From contig JBGAKR010000006.1 of assembly GCA_044224315.1 (NCBI GenBank), positions 62,001-126,000 of the forward strand: a stretch of 64,000 bases of DNA, written 5' to 3'. The translations under genes were made by a program, and so were the position numbers. The notes below the pieces were generated by a model, which ran no database searches, was not told the origin of the DNA, and saw only the letters and a list, made by a program, of their open reading frames with translations. Positions 8,080 to 16,018 of the stretch are shown piece after piece (the stretch's first letter is position 1; every line of letters begins with the position of its first letter). This stretch comes from JAGXTF01 sp044224315 (lineage in GTDB: Bacteria; Bacteroidota; Bacteroidia; NS11-12g; UBA955).

Positions 8080-9407
8080 GTGAAATAAATCCGGAAGAAA
8101 TCATCAAAAAAAGCTACGAATCGCAGGAAATACCCGATTCGTCGGTAGATTTGGCCTGGGCTAAGTTTCAAAAAACATTGCCGCCTCAGCATCAAAATGG
8201 CAAGCGGAGAATATTGCTTTTTACAATTATTGGCGTATGTATTTCTTTGTTTTTGATTGGATATATTTCCATAAATAATAATCAGTCTGCTAATTTACAT
8301 TCTACAACCAATTCAACCGGGGAAAAGGAGATAAAGAAATCTGATAGATTGGCCAGAGATAGCAAAGCTACAAATCCAGGACTGAAAACAATTAACGAAA
8401 ACTTGCTTAGAACCGACCTAGAATCTGAACACAAAAACAATTCAGAAGGCAGAGCCAGGGAACAATTCACGGAAGCGAGCAGTAAATCTCATACAGAAAA
8501 GGGATTAAAAGTCGCAAGTAAAAAAACCGATTCCAACCAGGAAGTTGTATTTACCGAACCCAATGAAATTATAGCTTACGAGGAAATTAAAACGCAGGAG
8601 AGTGCCGTGCAAACCGAGGAAAATATTGAAAATACAAATGCAATATTTTGGAATACAGACATCGTTTCCAGACCCATTACACCCCGTTTAAATGCATTTA
8701 ACTGGGGAGGTTCTGAATTAATTCCATTGAAAAGCAAATATTCTACTGGCATGGCACCCGGTATGGAATTGGTTTTCAGGTTGGGTGTTTCTAATTCATT
8801 AATTGCACGTAAACAGCTTACCGAGAAAATAATTTGGCCCAATACACAATTGGGAATGATGTATAATCAGCCAATTAACCGGCGCATGTTTGGTGGATTA
8901 GGGCTCACAGCGGGCTTCAGCGGAAGGAATACCGAAACCTCCGTATGGAATAATAAGCAAGTCAAAAGAGATTCATTTGGTCGCGAATTAACCACCGTAG
9001 ATTCAGTGCGGTTTATATTAAAATCATTTTCGTATTTCAGTATTCCATTGCGCTGGGGTTTTAAAGCCGATCGATTTAGATTTATGCTCGGCACCGATTT
9101 GCGTTTCAAATACAGCCAATTGCTTCGCAATAACATTCTTTATCAATTGGATGATAGTATACCTGTACCAAGACTGACCTTGATTTCGGATGAAACAAAA
9201 AAACTGCGCACCTTTTCTGCAGTACCAGATGTGGTTTTGTTTTTAGGCGTAAACTATACGCGTGGCCATCATAGCTTTGGTATTAGCTACAATCCGGAAG
9301 TATTTATGCAATACAAAACGCCAGAAGTTATGGGTTTAAATAGAATTCCAGGCAAGCCCCAAATGCGGCAGGAGTGGACCTTTAATTACGCTTTCAGGCT
9401 ATATTGA
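8076..9407 (+). CDS. Putative anti-sigma factor fused to an outer-membrane barrel-like domain
   Basis: 443 aa in three parts. Residues 1-44 are a short charged segment starting INPEEIIKKSYESQEIPDSS, with DLAWAKFQ, as found at the cytoplasmic end of sigma partner proteins. One membrane helix spans 45-65. Residues 66-195 are a polar Lys/Glu/Ser/Asn-rich linker. Residues 220-443 are rich in amphipathic strands with Gly/aromatic residues (QLGMMYNQPINRRMFGGLG, YFSIPLRWGFKADRFRFMLG, HSFGISYNPEVFMQY) and end with aromatic TFNYAFRLY, as in outer-membrane barrels. The domain assignment is my reading of the pattern, not a database match. Confidence 0.75.
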   Translation: MSEINPEEIIKKSYESQEIPDSSVDLAWAKFQKTLPPQHQNGKRRILLFTIIGVCISLFLIGYISINNNQSANLHSTTNSTGEKEIKKSDRLARDSKATNPGLKTINENLLRTDLESEHKNNSEGRAREQFTEASSKSHTEKGLKVASKKTDSNQEVVFTEPNEIIAYEEIKTQESAVQTEENIENTNAIFWNTDIVSRPITPRLNAFNWGGSELIPLKSKYSTGMAPGMELVFRLGVSNSLIARKQLTEKIIWPNTQLGMMYNQPINRRMFGGLGLTAGFSGRNTETSVWNNKQVKRDSFGRELTTVDSVRFILKSFSYFSIPLRWGFKADRFRFMLGTDLRFKYSQLLRNNILYQLDDSIPVPRLTLISDETKKLRTFSAVPDVVLFLGVNYTRGHHSFGISYNPEVFMQYKTPEVMGLNRIPGKPQMRQEWTFNYAFRLY

Positions 9408-9408
9408 T

Positions 9409-9858
9409 TTATATATTTTTTTCAAAGCAAACGCTGCTTTCAACCCCAATATACTGGCCATAATTGGGTATAATATGGTAGCCGCTTTTATTGTATAGGG
9501 CTATGGCTTCGGGTTGTTTTTGGCCGGTTTCTAAGATACATTGGGTGTAGCCTAATTCTGCAGCCCATTTTTCCAATTCTGTTAATACCAAACCCGCAAT
9601 TCCTCTTCCACGTTTTTCGGGATGTACATACATTCGTTTAACTTCCATCTTACCCGATTCATAATGTTTAATGGCACCGCAACCCACAGCATGGTTTCCT
9701 TCAAATGCAACAACCACATGTTTGATTGCATCTATTTTATTGTATTGGGCAAAAAATGCGTGGTCTTCTCCGTCGCGTATTGCCAGATCGGCATCTAGCA
9801 AGCGCACCAGGGCTTGAAAATCGGGATGTTCGGAAGTGGTTCTTTGAAGGGTATACAT
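9409..9858 (-). CDS. GNAT-family N-acetyltransferase
   Basis: 149 aa, a single GNAT domain. The acetyl-CoA binding loop is visible as VKRMYVHPEKRGRGIAGLVL (Q/RxxGxG/A, about residues 73-92), preceded by the strand HAVGCGAIKHYESGKMEV and followed by YTQCILETGQKQPEAIALY, the usual final strand/helix. The substrate cannot be told from sequence. It converges with the sigma partner gene on the plus strand with 1 bp between them. Confidence 0.9.
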   Translation of the reverse strand: MYTLQRTTSEHPDFQALVRLLDADLAIRDGEDHAFFAQYNKIDAIKHVVVAFEGNHAVGCGAIKHYESGKMEVKRMYVHPEKRGRGIAGLVLTELEKWAAELGYTQCILETGQKQPEAIALYNKSGYHIIPNYGQYIGVESSVCFEKNI

Positions 9859-9894
9859 AGTAAATACAGTGGTTACAAAATTAATTTAATTGGA

Positions 9895-10200
9895 TTATGA
9901 TTGGATAAAAGTTATAATCCCATGTTGGTTACTTTCCCGGATAAAATCCTGCAAAGATTTACTGCTAAATGATTCAATATTACAGATTACATCCAATTTC
10001 ATATTGTAATTGCTGAATTTTTGCAAAATATCTCCTGCAAATTGGGTTGTAAGATCAAAGAAAATGGGGTTTAAGTGATTTTGCTGTAAAACAATTTTAT
10101 TGTACTGTTGATAATAGGCATTTCCTATCAATTGCACCGCATCATCTAAAGTTTGGATGCGAAAATCAGGGTCGGTTATTTCAAGTATTTTAGAGTGCAT
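9895..10200 (-). CDS. DUF4180 domain protein
   Basis: 101 aa. The sequence follows the DUF4180 pattern: DAVQLIGNAYYQQYNKIVL, then IFFDLTTQFAGDILQKFSN, KLDVICNI, and SSKSLQDFIRESNQHG near the C-terminus. The FFDL...AGEILQKF and KSLRDFIxESN phrases are characteristic. Function of the family is unknown; the fold resembles STAS-like small alpha/beta proteins. It has no membrane segment and stands between the GNAT gene and the pair of small membrane proteins. Confidence 0.85.
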   Translation of the reverse strand: MHSKILEITDPDFRIQTLDDAVQLIGNAYYQQYNKIVLQQNHLNPIFFDLTTQFAGDILQKFSNYNMKLDVICNIESFSSKSLQDFIRESNQHGIITFIQS

Positions 10201-10230
10201 AAAAGCAATACAAATTTAATTACTATATTT

Positions 10231-10413
10231 CTATCCAATTAAGTGCCCGGATAACAGACTGTAACAAATGCCGCCCCCTATGATAAAATAGATGGCTGCG
10301 ATTATAAGCAATACCTTTGCCAGGGTGGGGCGTTTACGAAATAAATACAACCCGATAAATAGCAGAATAATGGCGGGGATATGCAAAACGATATAGAGCA
10401 AAACTATTTCCAT
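10231..10413 (-). CDS. 60-aa membrane protein, copy 2 of a tandem pair
   Basis: Two membrane helices (about residues 3-25 and 34-56) separated by a basic turn (FRKRPTLAK), ending in YFIIGGGICYSLLSG. It is clearly homologous to the adjacent 60-aa gene: both share the pattern (V/A)HxPA..LL.IG, a K/R turn, AK.L.I...IYF.IGGGIC.SLL. The two lie in the same direction behind the radical SAM gene. No known family recognised; the conserved GGGIC motif in the second helix suggests helix packing or cofactor/thiol contact. Confidence 0.8.
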   Translation of the reverse strand: MEIVLLYIVLHIPAIILLFIGLYLFRKRPTLAKVLLIIAAIYFIIGGGICYSLLSGHLIG

Positions 10414-10423
10414 GCTGTTTAAT

Positions 10424-10606
10424 TTAAATTAATAAGCTCGCACAAATGCCGCCGCCAATAACGAAATAAATGCCGGATAAAATGAATAGTATTTTCGCAC
10501 TTTTCGGGTTTCTTTTCTTTATAAAAATCCCAATAAGGAGCATAGCAAAAGCCGGGAGGTGCGCTATCAAATAAAATAGTATAAATACAAAACTGTCATT
10601 ATCCAT
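10424..10606 (-). CDS. 60-aa membrane protein, copy 1 of a tandem pair
   Basis: Two membrane helices (about residues 6-27 and 36-59), a turn KKRNPKSAK, and the closing motif YFVIGGGICASLLI. Same length as its neighbour copy and aligned over the whole length. It starts 2 bp after the radical SAM stop, so it should be co-translated with that gene, and 10 bp separate it from the second copy. Confidence 0.8.
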   Translation of the reverse strand: MDNDSFVFILFYLIAHLPAFAMLLIGIFIKKRNPKSAKILFILSGIYFVIGGGICASLLI

Positions 10607-10608
10607 AA

Positions 10609-11997
10609 TTATGATATTTGCAATTGTTTTAAATAATCCACTTTATCATCCCTGTAAAACAAATTCATGGTTTCGAATGGAATAATTTTATTGTCTTTAT
10701 TTACTATATGTACGCATGATTTTTTAATAGCGCGTACATCAAAATTATGGGCATCAATAAATTGCATGATAATGATGCGGAAAAGATTGTCGTAATTGAG
10801 CTGAGGAGCCTTCACAAACGGTAGGCAACATAGCAAACTGTGCAATTTGGATGTGGCTTTATCGGTAGAAGTACCAGTACTGAATACTTCAAACATTTTT
10901 TGATGCAATTCCTGATCCTGCTCATATACAATAGTATTGCGGCTATTGTCCAGCAAATCGGCAGGATTGATATATCGGGTAAGGGGGATTCTGTTGCCCG
11001 CCAGTTTTAGCACATATCCCATGGCCAAGGCATCGGGGTTGCAGGGCACCGGAATAATATCGTCGGGTGTAAAAATATCGGTTTGTTCCAATATTTTTCT
11101 GCGCACCTCAGTTAGCGTAATTCGATCGGTTTCATGGTTGAAATTCTCCAGCCTGCCTGCAATTTGGGTGGGTTGGAATGTTACCCCGCGCATGCATTTT
11201 TGTTCCAAACCGAATTCAATCATTTTACCTATTTCATCGTCGTTTAATCCTTTTTGCAGGGTAACAACCAGGGTAGTAGATAGGTTGAGTTTGTTGAGGT
11301 GTTCCAAAGCCTGCTGCCTGATTTTACCCAGGGTTGCGCCACGCAATGAGAATAGAGCTTCTTCTTTAAATGAATCAAATTGCAGGTAAATTTCAAAATC
11401 GGGTGAATAGGATTTTAGGCGCTTGGCGAATTCAAAATCTTTGGCAATTTCAATCCCATTTGTATTCACCATAATGTGCTTAATGGGCAGCGTTTTGGCG
11501 TAATCCAGTATTTCGAAAAATTGTGGATGCAAAGTAGGTTCACCCCCGCTGATTTGCACCACATCAGGTTCGCGTTCATTGGCCACAATGGTATCGAGCA
11601 TGGTTTTTACCTCCTCCAATGTTCGGTGCCGGCCATGCGTAGGCGAGGAGCCCGCATAGCAGGTAGGACAGGTGAGGTTGCAACGGTCGGTAATTTCAAT
11701 AATGGTTAAGCAGGAATGCTGCTCATGATCGGGACATAATCCGCAATCGTAGGGGCAGCCAAAATGGGTTTTGGTATTAAATTTATAGGGTGTTTCGGAA
11801 GGTTTGTTATAATTGCGCAGGTTTTTGTAATAGGCAATATCATCGGCAATCAAAACCTTGGTATTGCCATGTTCGGCGCAGCGTTTAAGCATATACACCT
11901 TTTCGTCTTCAAAAACTATTTTGGCATCTACACGCTTTAAACATTCCGGACAAAGACTTAAAGTAAAATCATAATATGTGTATTTTCTGGTAGGCAT
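10609..11997 (-). CDS. Tes-like radical SAM enzyme with N-terminal Cys-rich domain
   Basis: 462 aa. The radical SAM cluster motif is C106-x3-C110-x2-C113 (CNLTCPTC) in a TIM-barrel-like core with the SAM-binding GGEPT motif at about residue 150. Ahead of it lie further cysteines: C16-x2-C19, C40, and C81-x3-C85-x2-C88 with C96 (GCPYDCGLCPDHEQHSC). This layout is that of the MJ0619/Tes group (archaeal tetraether lipid synthase and relatives), radical SAM enzymes that act on lipid chains or pterins. The bacterial substrate is unknown. It overlaps the Lgt-like gene by 29 bp and is followed by two tiny membrane proteins, so the four probably form one operon. Confidence 0.88.
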   Translation of the reverse strand: MPTRKYTYYDFTLSLCPECLKRVDAKIVFEDEKVYMLKRCAEHGNTKVLIADDIAYYKNLRNYNKPSETPYKFNTKTHFGCPYDCGLCPDHEQHSCLTIIEITDRCNLTCPTCYAGSSPTHGRHRTLEEVKTMLDTIVANEREPDVVQISGGEPTLHPQFFEILDYAKTLPIKHIMVNTNGIEIAKDFEFAKRLKSYSPDFEIYLQFDSFKEEALFSLRGATLGKIRQQALEHLNKLNLSTTLVVTLQKGLNDDEIGKMIEFGLEQKCMRGVTFQPTQIAGRLENFNHETDRITLTEVRRKILEQTDIFTPDDIIPVPCNPDALAMGYVLKLAGNRIPLTRYINPADLLDNSRNTIVYEQDQELHQKMFEVFSTGTSTDKATSKLHSLLCCLPFVKAPQLNYDNLFRIIIMQFIDAHNFDVRAIKKSCVHIVNKDNKIIPFETMNLFYRDDKVDYLKQLQIS

Positions 11998-12730
11998 TCT
12001 TCAATATTTTATTTAAAGTGGCAATATAGTAAATGTAGCAAACAACGCAAAGCCATTGAATGCTGCTAAGACCGAGGAAGTAAAATACATTGGGTTTTAA
12101 AAACTCTAAAAAGAAACGAAAACCAAAATAAAATAGCATAAATAATTTAAACTGCAATCCATTTTCGTTTATAGTTAAATGCCTGATTTTCTGAAGAAAA
12201 ATGGCTAAAACAAGGAGAAAAATTATTTCGTACAAGGCTGTAGGATGCCGCAATAAACCATCGCCCAAATTCATGCCTGTGAAAAATGTTGTTTCCTTGC
12301 CGTAAGTAAATTCTTTGGTGCCACTGAGAAAACATCCAACCCTACCTATGCCGATTCCCAGCATAATGGGAAATGTAAATAAATCGCCCGATGAATTTTT
12401 TTCGCCAATCATTTTCTTGGCAGCTTCAACACCCAATAACCCACCGAAAAGTCCGCCCATAATGGTTTTGGCGTTTAATAATTGCATAAATTGTTCTGCT
12501 TTAATATGTAAAATTGGATTTTCTAGATAACCCATAATTCGGGAGCCTAAAAGCGAACCCACAATGGCACCCAGGATAATAGAAAGTCGATTTGAAGTGG
12601 AGATGGCATCCGTAGATTTTTTGCGCAACCATACATAATACCTGAAGGCCACAAAAAAGGCCAGATACTCAAGCACCAGGTGGATGTTGATTTTAATTCC
12701 AAACAAAAAAGGTTCGAAAGGGATTTGCAC
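11969..12730 (-). CDS. Lgt-like (prolipoprotein diacylglyceryl transferase family) membrane protein
   Basis: 253 aa from a GTG start (MQIPFEPFLFG). About seven membrane helices. Family signatures present: GIGRVGCFLSGTKE (Lgt signature arginine loop), RHPTALYE, and YFGFRFFLEFLKP near the end. The usual SFHGG loop that carries the important histidine of E. coli Lgt (H103) reads TIMGG here, so this is probably not the housekeeping Lgt but a paralogue. It is the first gene before the Tes-like radical SAM enzyme, with overlap. In-frame sequence further upstream is repeat DNA, which argues for the GTG start. Confidence 0.85.
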   Translation of the reverse strand: MQIPFEPFLFGIKINIHLVLEYLAFFVAFRYYVWLRKKSTDAISTSNRLSIILGAIVGSLLGSRIMGYLENPILHIKAEQFMQLLNAKTIMGGLFGGLLGVEAAKKMIGEKNSSGDLFTFPIMLGIGIGRVGCFLSGTKEFTYGKETTFFTGMNLGDGLLRHPTALYEIIFLLVLAIFLQKIRHLTINENGLQFKLFMLFYFGFRFFLEFLKPNVFYFLGLSSIQWLCVVCYIYYIATLNKILKNAYQKIHIL

Positions 12731-12750
12731 GGCTTGCAAAGGTAAGGGGA

Positions 12751-12790
12751 ACGGACAGCCGATGGAACAGCCGAAAGACAGCCGTTTAAA
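12751..12790. repeat. Short (A)CAGCCG-type repeat cluster
   Basis: Three irregularly spaced copies of ACAGCCG (GGACAGCCGATGG, ACAGCCGAAAG, ACAGCCGTTTAA) lead into the 104-bp tandem repeat. The same phrases, ACAGCCGAAAGG and GGACAGCCGATG, occur again at 32167-32220. Confidence 0.75.
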
Positions 12791-13036
12791 CAGCCGATAT
12801 CGGATGACAGATATTGGATCGCGGATATCCGTTTTATGCTCTTTTCCAAAGTTTTTCACTTTGGAAAAGTTTGGATAACGAATGGCCATACCAACAGCCG
12901 ATATCGGATGACAGATATTGGATCGCGGATATCCGTTTTATGCTCTTTTCCAAAGTTTTTCACTTTGGAAAAGTTTGGATAACGAATGGCCATACCAACA
13001 GCCGATATTGGATGACAGATATTGGATTGTGGATCT
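12791..13036. repeat. 104-bp tandem repeat, two identical copies and a partial third
   Basis: Copy 1 is 12791-12894 and copy 2 is 12895-12998; by eye they are identical. A third copy starts at 12999 and decays after about 35 bp. Each unit contains a perfect 11-bp hairpin, CTTTTCCAAAG-tttttca-CTTTGGAAAAG (12841-12869 and 12945-12973), and short palindromes CGATATCG and GGATATCC. The rest of the gene-free interval 12731-13145 shows no coding signal. Confidence 0.92.
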
Positions 13037-13145
13037 CAGATTTTTAGATATGCTTGCGTTTCCGCAGTTTTCAGGTAGGAAAGGTTTGGCTTTCGAACAT
13101 AGCCAAGACTTTGCTATTAGAATTTAATAATATATCCTCAAATAT

Positions 13146-13937
13146 TTATTTAATAATATCAATAAGTATACGGATTTGATCTGGGTTTAAGTCGTGTATT
13201 TCCGGGCAGTTCACTTCATTCCGGGGTTTGGTTCTTTTGGGATTCAAAACTAATTTTCGATTGGTGAGATACGCCTGAATCCATTGCACACTGCGCTTAC
13301 CCCTGATACTTGAAAATGATGGCCCCACAATGTTCCGATCAACATCGTGACAGGGTTTACAATATTGATTAAAGCAGAAGCCTGCACTTTCGTTTGGACT
13401 ATATTTGAATTTTGAGGAATACAATGGTGGGTTATTAAGGGTATCGGACTTAGTATAACACAAGGTTTTTAAAATCCCCAAAAAGATTTTAGGGTTAAAG
13501 GTAGGGCTTGTATAAACGATTACTTTGGTTTTAAATGTGTATGGGTTACTTTCTTCAATATGATATATATTCAATCCGATATTGCCTTTTTTACCGGGTT
13601 TTGGAATAATAACATTTGCACGCATTCCGTTTATAGTATCAATAGCCATGTAATAAATTGAGGTATCCTCATCACCGATGAAAGGGATATGTGTGCCAAT
13701 TAATATAGTAATAAAATCTGTATCATTGGTAAATATATGTTGTTCATAATCAATGGGTTTTCCTTGGGTTTTATTTGTATGCCAATTTGCAGGGGTTGTA
13801 ATTGTAAAGCCATTAAATTTATGAACGTTTTTTGAACCAACATGAAAATCCTTAACCTCTCCATTCGGATGGATTTCGTTGCAAGAATTGAACAATATAA
13901 AAAGACAATAAAAAAAATAACTTTTGTGCATGCACAT
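13146..13937 (-). CDS. Lipoprotein with C-terminal cytochrome c domain
   Basis: 263 aa. The N-terminus is a lipoprotein signal with lipobox-like LFNSC (C19). Residues 30-165 form a domain I do not recognise, resembling lipoprotein beta-domains (FNGFTITTPANWHTNK). The C-terminal 80 residues hold a haem c site, C193-x2-C196-H197 (CKPCHDVDRNIVGPSF), with GPSFSSIRGKR typical of small class I cytochromes. The expected axial Met in a (M)P motif is missing; CPEIHDL (H248) lies where it should be. Likely a periplasmic electron carrier or sensor. ATG at residue 3 is an alternative start. Confidence 0.8.
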   Translation of the reverse strand: MCMHKSYFFYCLFILFNSCNEIHPNGEVKDFHVGSKNVHKFNGFTITTPANWHTNKTQGKPIDYEQHIFTNDTDFITILIGTHIPFIGDEDTSIYYMAIDTINGMRANVIIPKPGKKGNIGLNIYHIEESNPYTFKTKVIVYTSPTFNPKIFLGILKTLCYTKSDTLNNPPLYSSKFKYSPNESAGFCFNQYCKPCHDVDRNIVGPSFSSIRGKRSVQWIQAYLTNRKLVLNPKRTKPRNEVNCPEIHDLNPDQIRILIDIIK

Positions 13938-14128
13938 ATTTTCTGTATTTCACAAAGGTACAGGTTTAAACTGTAAGATATTGATTTTGGCATATAGGTT
14001 GAATTTCAAAAAAAGCAATTCTATATTTCTTTAAGAAAATAGAATAACGCCTGATTTAAATCGGAAAGGGCACCATCCATCCGCACTGATTATTTTGGCC
14101 TATTTTCACTAACTTTGCGGCCTCTAAT

Positions 14129-15757
14129 ATGAACGGATTTTTTCAACTCCCAAACCCCATAAACGAACCTGTGCTGGACTATGCTCCGGGCAGCCCCGAA
14201 CGCGCAAATTTGCAGGCTGCACTGGCCGATGCACGCAGCCGTGTTGAGGATATACCCATGTACATCAATGGCAAAGAAATTCGCACCGGAAATACCAGCG
14301 ATATTTTTCCGCCCCATGATTTGGCCCATAAAATCGGTTTTTACCACAATGGTGATAAAACCCATGTGCAACAAGCCATCGATGCCGCTTTGGCCGCAAA
14401 ACCAGCCTGGGAAGCAATGCCTTGGGAGCAGCGCGCCGCTATTTTCTTAAAAGCTGCCGAATTACTGGCGGGTCCTTACCGCTGGGCCATAAACAGCGCT
14501 ACCATGTTGGCCCAAAGTAAAAATGCCTACCAGGCTGAAATTGACTCTGCTTGCGAAATGATCGATTTCCTGCGTTTCAATGTGCATTACATGGCCGAAA
14601 TTTATGGCGAACAACCCACTGCCAACAGCAAAGGCATTTGGAACCGACTGGAATACCGTCCGCTGGAAGGTTTTGTGTTCGCATTAACCCCGTTTAACTT
14701 TACCGCCATTGCGGGCAACCTACCAACCAGCGCTGCCATGATGGGAAATGTGGTAGTTTGGAAACCCGCCAATACCCAAATATATAGCGCCAATGTATTG
14801 ATGAAGGTATTTAAAGAAGCGGGTGTACCTGATGGTGTAATTAACCTGGTGTATGTTTCTGGACCCGATGCAGGCGATGTGATTTTTAATCACAAAGATT
14901 TTGCAGGTATACACTTTACCGGAAGTACCGGGGTGTTCCGCAATATTTGGAAAACCGTTGGAGATAACATTGCCAAATACCGAAGCTATCCCCGCATTGT
15001 GGGCGAAACCGGCGGCAAAGACTTTATTCTGGCCCACGAAAGTGCAGATGTAGACGTATTGGTTGCTGCCATTGTGCGCGGTGCATTTGAGTTCCAGGGC
15101 CAAAAATGCTCAGCTGCAAGCCGTGTGTATATTCCCGATACTATCTGGAATGAGGTAAAACCTAAATTGGTAAAAGAAATGGCAACCCTGAAAATGGGCC
15201 CCACCGAAGATTTTACCAATTTTGTGAATGCAGTGATCGATGAAAAAGCTTTTGATAAAATTACCTCCTATATTACCCAGGCCAAAGCCGATGGCATTGA
15301 AATTCTAAGTGGTGGTAATTTTGATAAAACCAAGGGTTACTTTATTGAGCCAACTATACTAATGGCACCAAAACCCGATTATACTACCATGTGTGAAGAG
15401 ATTTTCGGTCCGGTATTAACTATTTATGTATACCCAGCCGCCGACTGGATGAATATGTTTGAATTGGTAGATAATACAAGTGAATACTCTCTTACCGGCG
15501 CGGTAATTGCCCAAAGCAGGCAGGCTATAACTGAGGCTACATGGGGATTGCGCAATGCCAGTGGCAATTTTTACATCAACGATAAACCCACCGGTGCTGT
15601 TGTAGGGCAACAACCCTTTGGCGGTGCGCGTGGAAGCGGTACAAACGATAAAGCCGGAAGTAAAGTAAATCTGTTGCGTTGGGTTAGTCAGCGCACCATT
15701 AAAGAAACTTTTACTCCCCCCAAAGATTATCGCTATCCGTTTCTGAAAGCCGATTAA
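14129..15757 (+). CDS. pruA: 1-pyrroline-5-carboxylate dehydrogenase
   Basis: 542 aa, aldehyde dehydrogenase superfamily, oxidising P5C/glutamate semialdehyde to glutamate with NAD+ in proline breakdown. Visible are the NAD site FTGSTGVFRNI, the general base in GETGGKDFIL, the nucleophile Cys in FQGQKCSAASRVYIP, and C-terminal INDKPTGAVVGQQPFGGARG, a phrase specific for the P5CDH branch. Length matches stand-alone bacterial P5CDH (about 540). The proline dehydrogenase partner is not in this window. A TAACTTTG hexamer-like -7 element lies 12 bp upstream but lacks a well spaced -33. Confidence 0.96.
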   Translation: MNGFFQLPNPINEPVLDYAPGSPERANLQAALADARSRVEDIPMYINGKEIRTGNTSDIFPPHDLAHKIGFYHNGDKTHVQQAIDAALAAKPAWEAMPWEQRAAIFLKAAELLAGPYRWAINSATMLAQSKNAYQAEIDSACEMIDFLRFNVHYMAEIYGEQPTANSKGIWNRLEYRPLEGFVFALTPFNFTAIAGNLPTSAAMMGNVVVWKPANTQIYSANVLMKVFKEAGVPDGVINLVYVSGPDAGDVIFNHKDFAGIHFTGSTGVFRNIWKTVGDNIAKYRSYPRIVGETGGKDFILAHESADVDVLVAAIVRGAFEFQGQKCSAASRVYIPDTIWNEVKPKLVKEMATLKMGPTEDFTNFVNAVIDEKAFDKITSYITQAKADGIEILSGGNFDKTKGYFIEPTILMAPKPDYTTMCEEIFGPVLTIYVYPAADWMNMFELVDNTSEYSLTGAVIAQSRQAITEATWGLRNASGNFYINDKPTGAVVGQQPFGGARGSGTNDKAGSKVNLLRWVSQRTIKETFTPPKDYRYPFLKAD

Positions 15758-15774
15758 ACAGGGAGCAGGAAGGT

Positions 15775-15895
15775 AGAATGTAAAATGCTTGCATTTACCC
15801 GAATGGTGTTGCCGGGCGGGTGACTACTTCTGAGGCGGGTAAAATGTTGAATTGGGCAGGCACTTAAGCCGAGACCATTTATATTTCAGAATTCG
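15775..15895. repeat. Intergenic repeat-derived patch
   Basis: Between pruA and the next gene is a stretch containing GACTACTTCTGAGGCGGG (15822-15839), nearly the same as the element found three times at 51862-52029 (GACTGCTTCTGAGGCGGG there), flanked by TGTAAAATGCTTGCATTTAC. No coding signal is seen in 15758-16018. Confidence 0.55.
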
Positions 15896-16018
15896 CAATT
15901 CATTCCGCAATGACACTATAGTTGGCTGTTTCTTTAACAATTAACCCTTAAACCTTAATATTTGCTTCTTTTCGTTTTTTGCGTATGTTTGAAATTCAGC
16001 TAAACCTGAATCTACGCC

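Noticed and set aside
12814..13127. Two similar open frames on the plus strand inside the 104-bp repeat
   Set aside because: They are the same repeat read twice in shifted registers; the predicted peptides repeat each other and show no domain. The open frames are by-products of the tandem repeat.
14110..14117. TAACTTTG as the pruA promoter -7 element
   Set aside because: The nearest upstream TTG is only 12 bp away instead of about 19-20, so I do not list it as a promoter.
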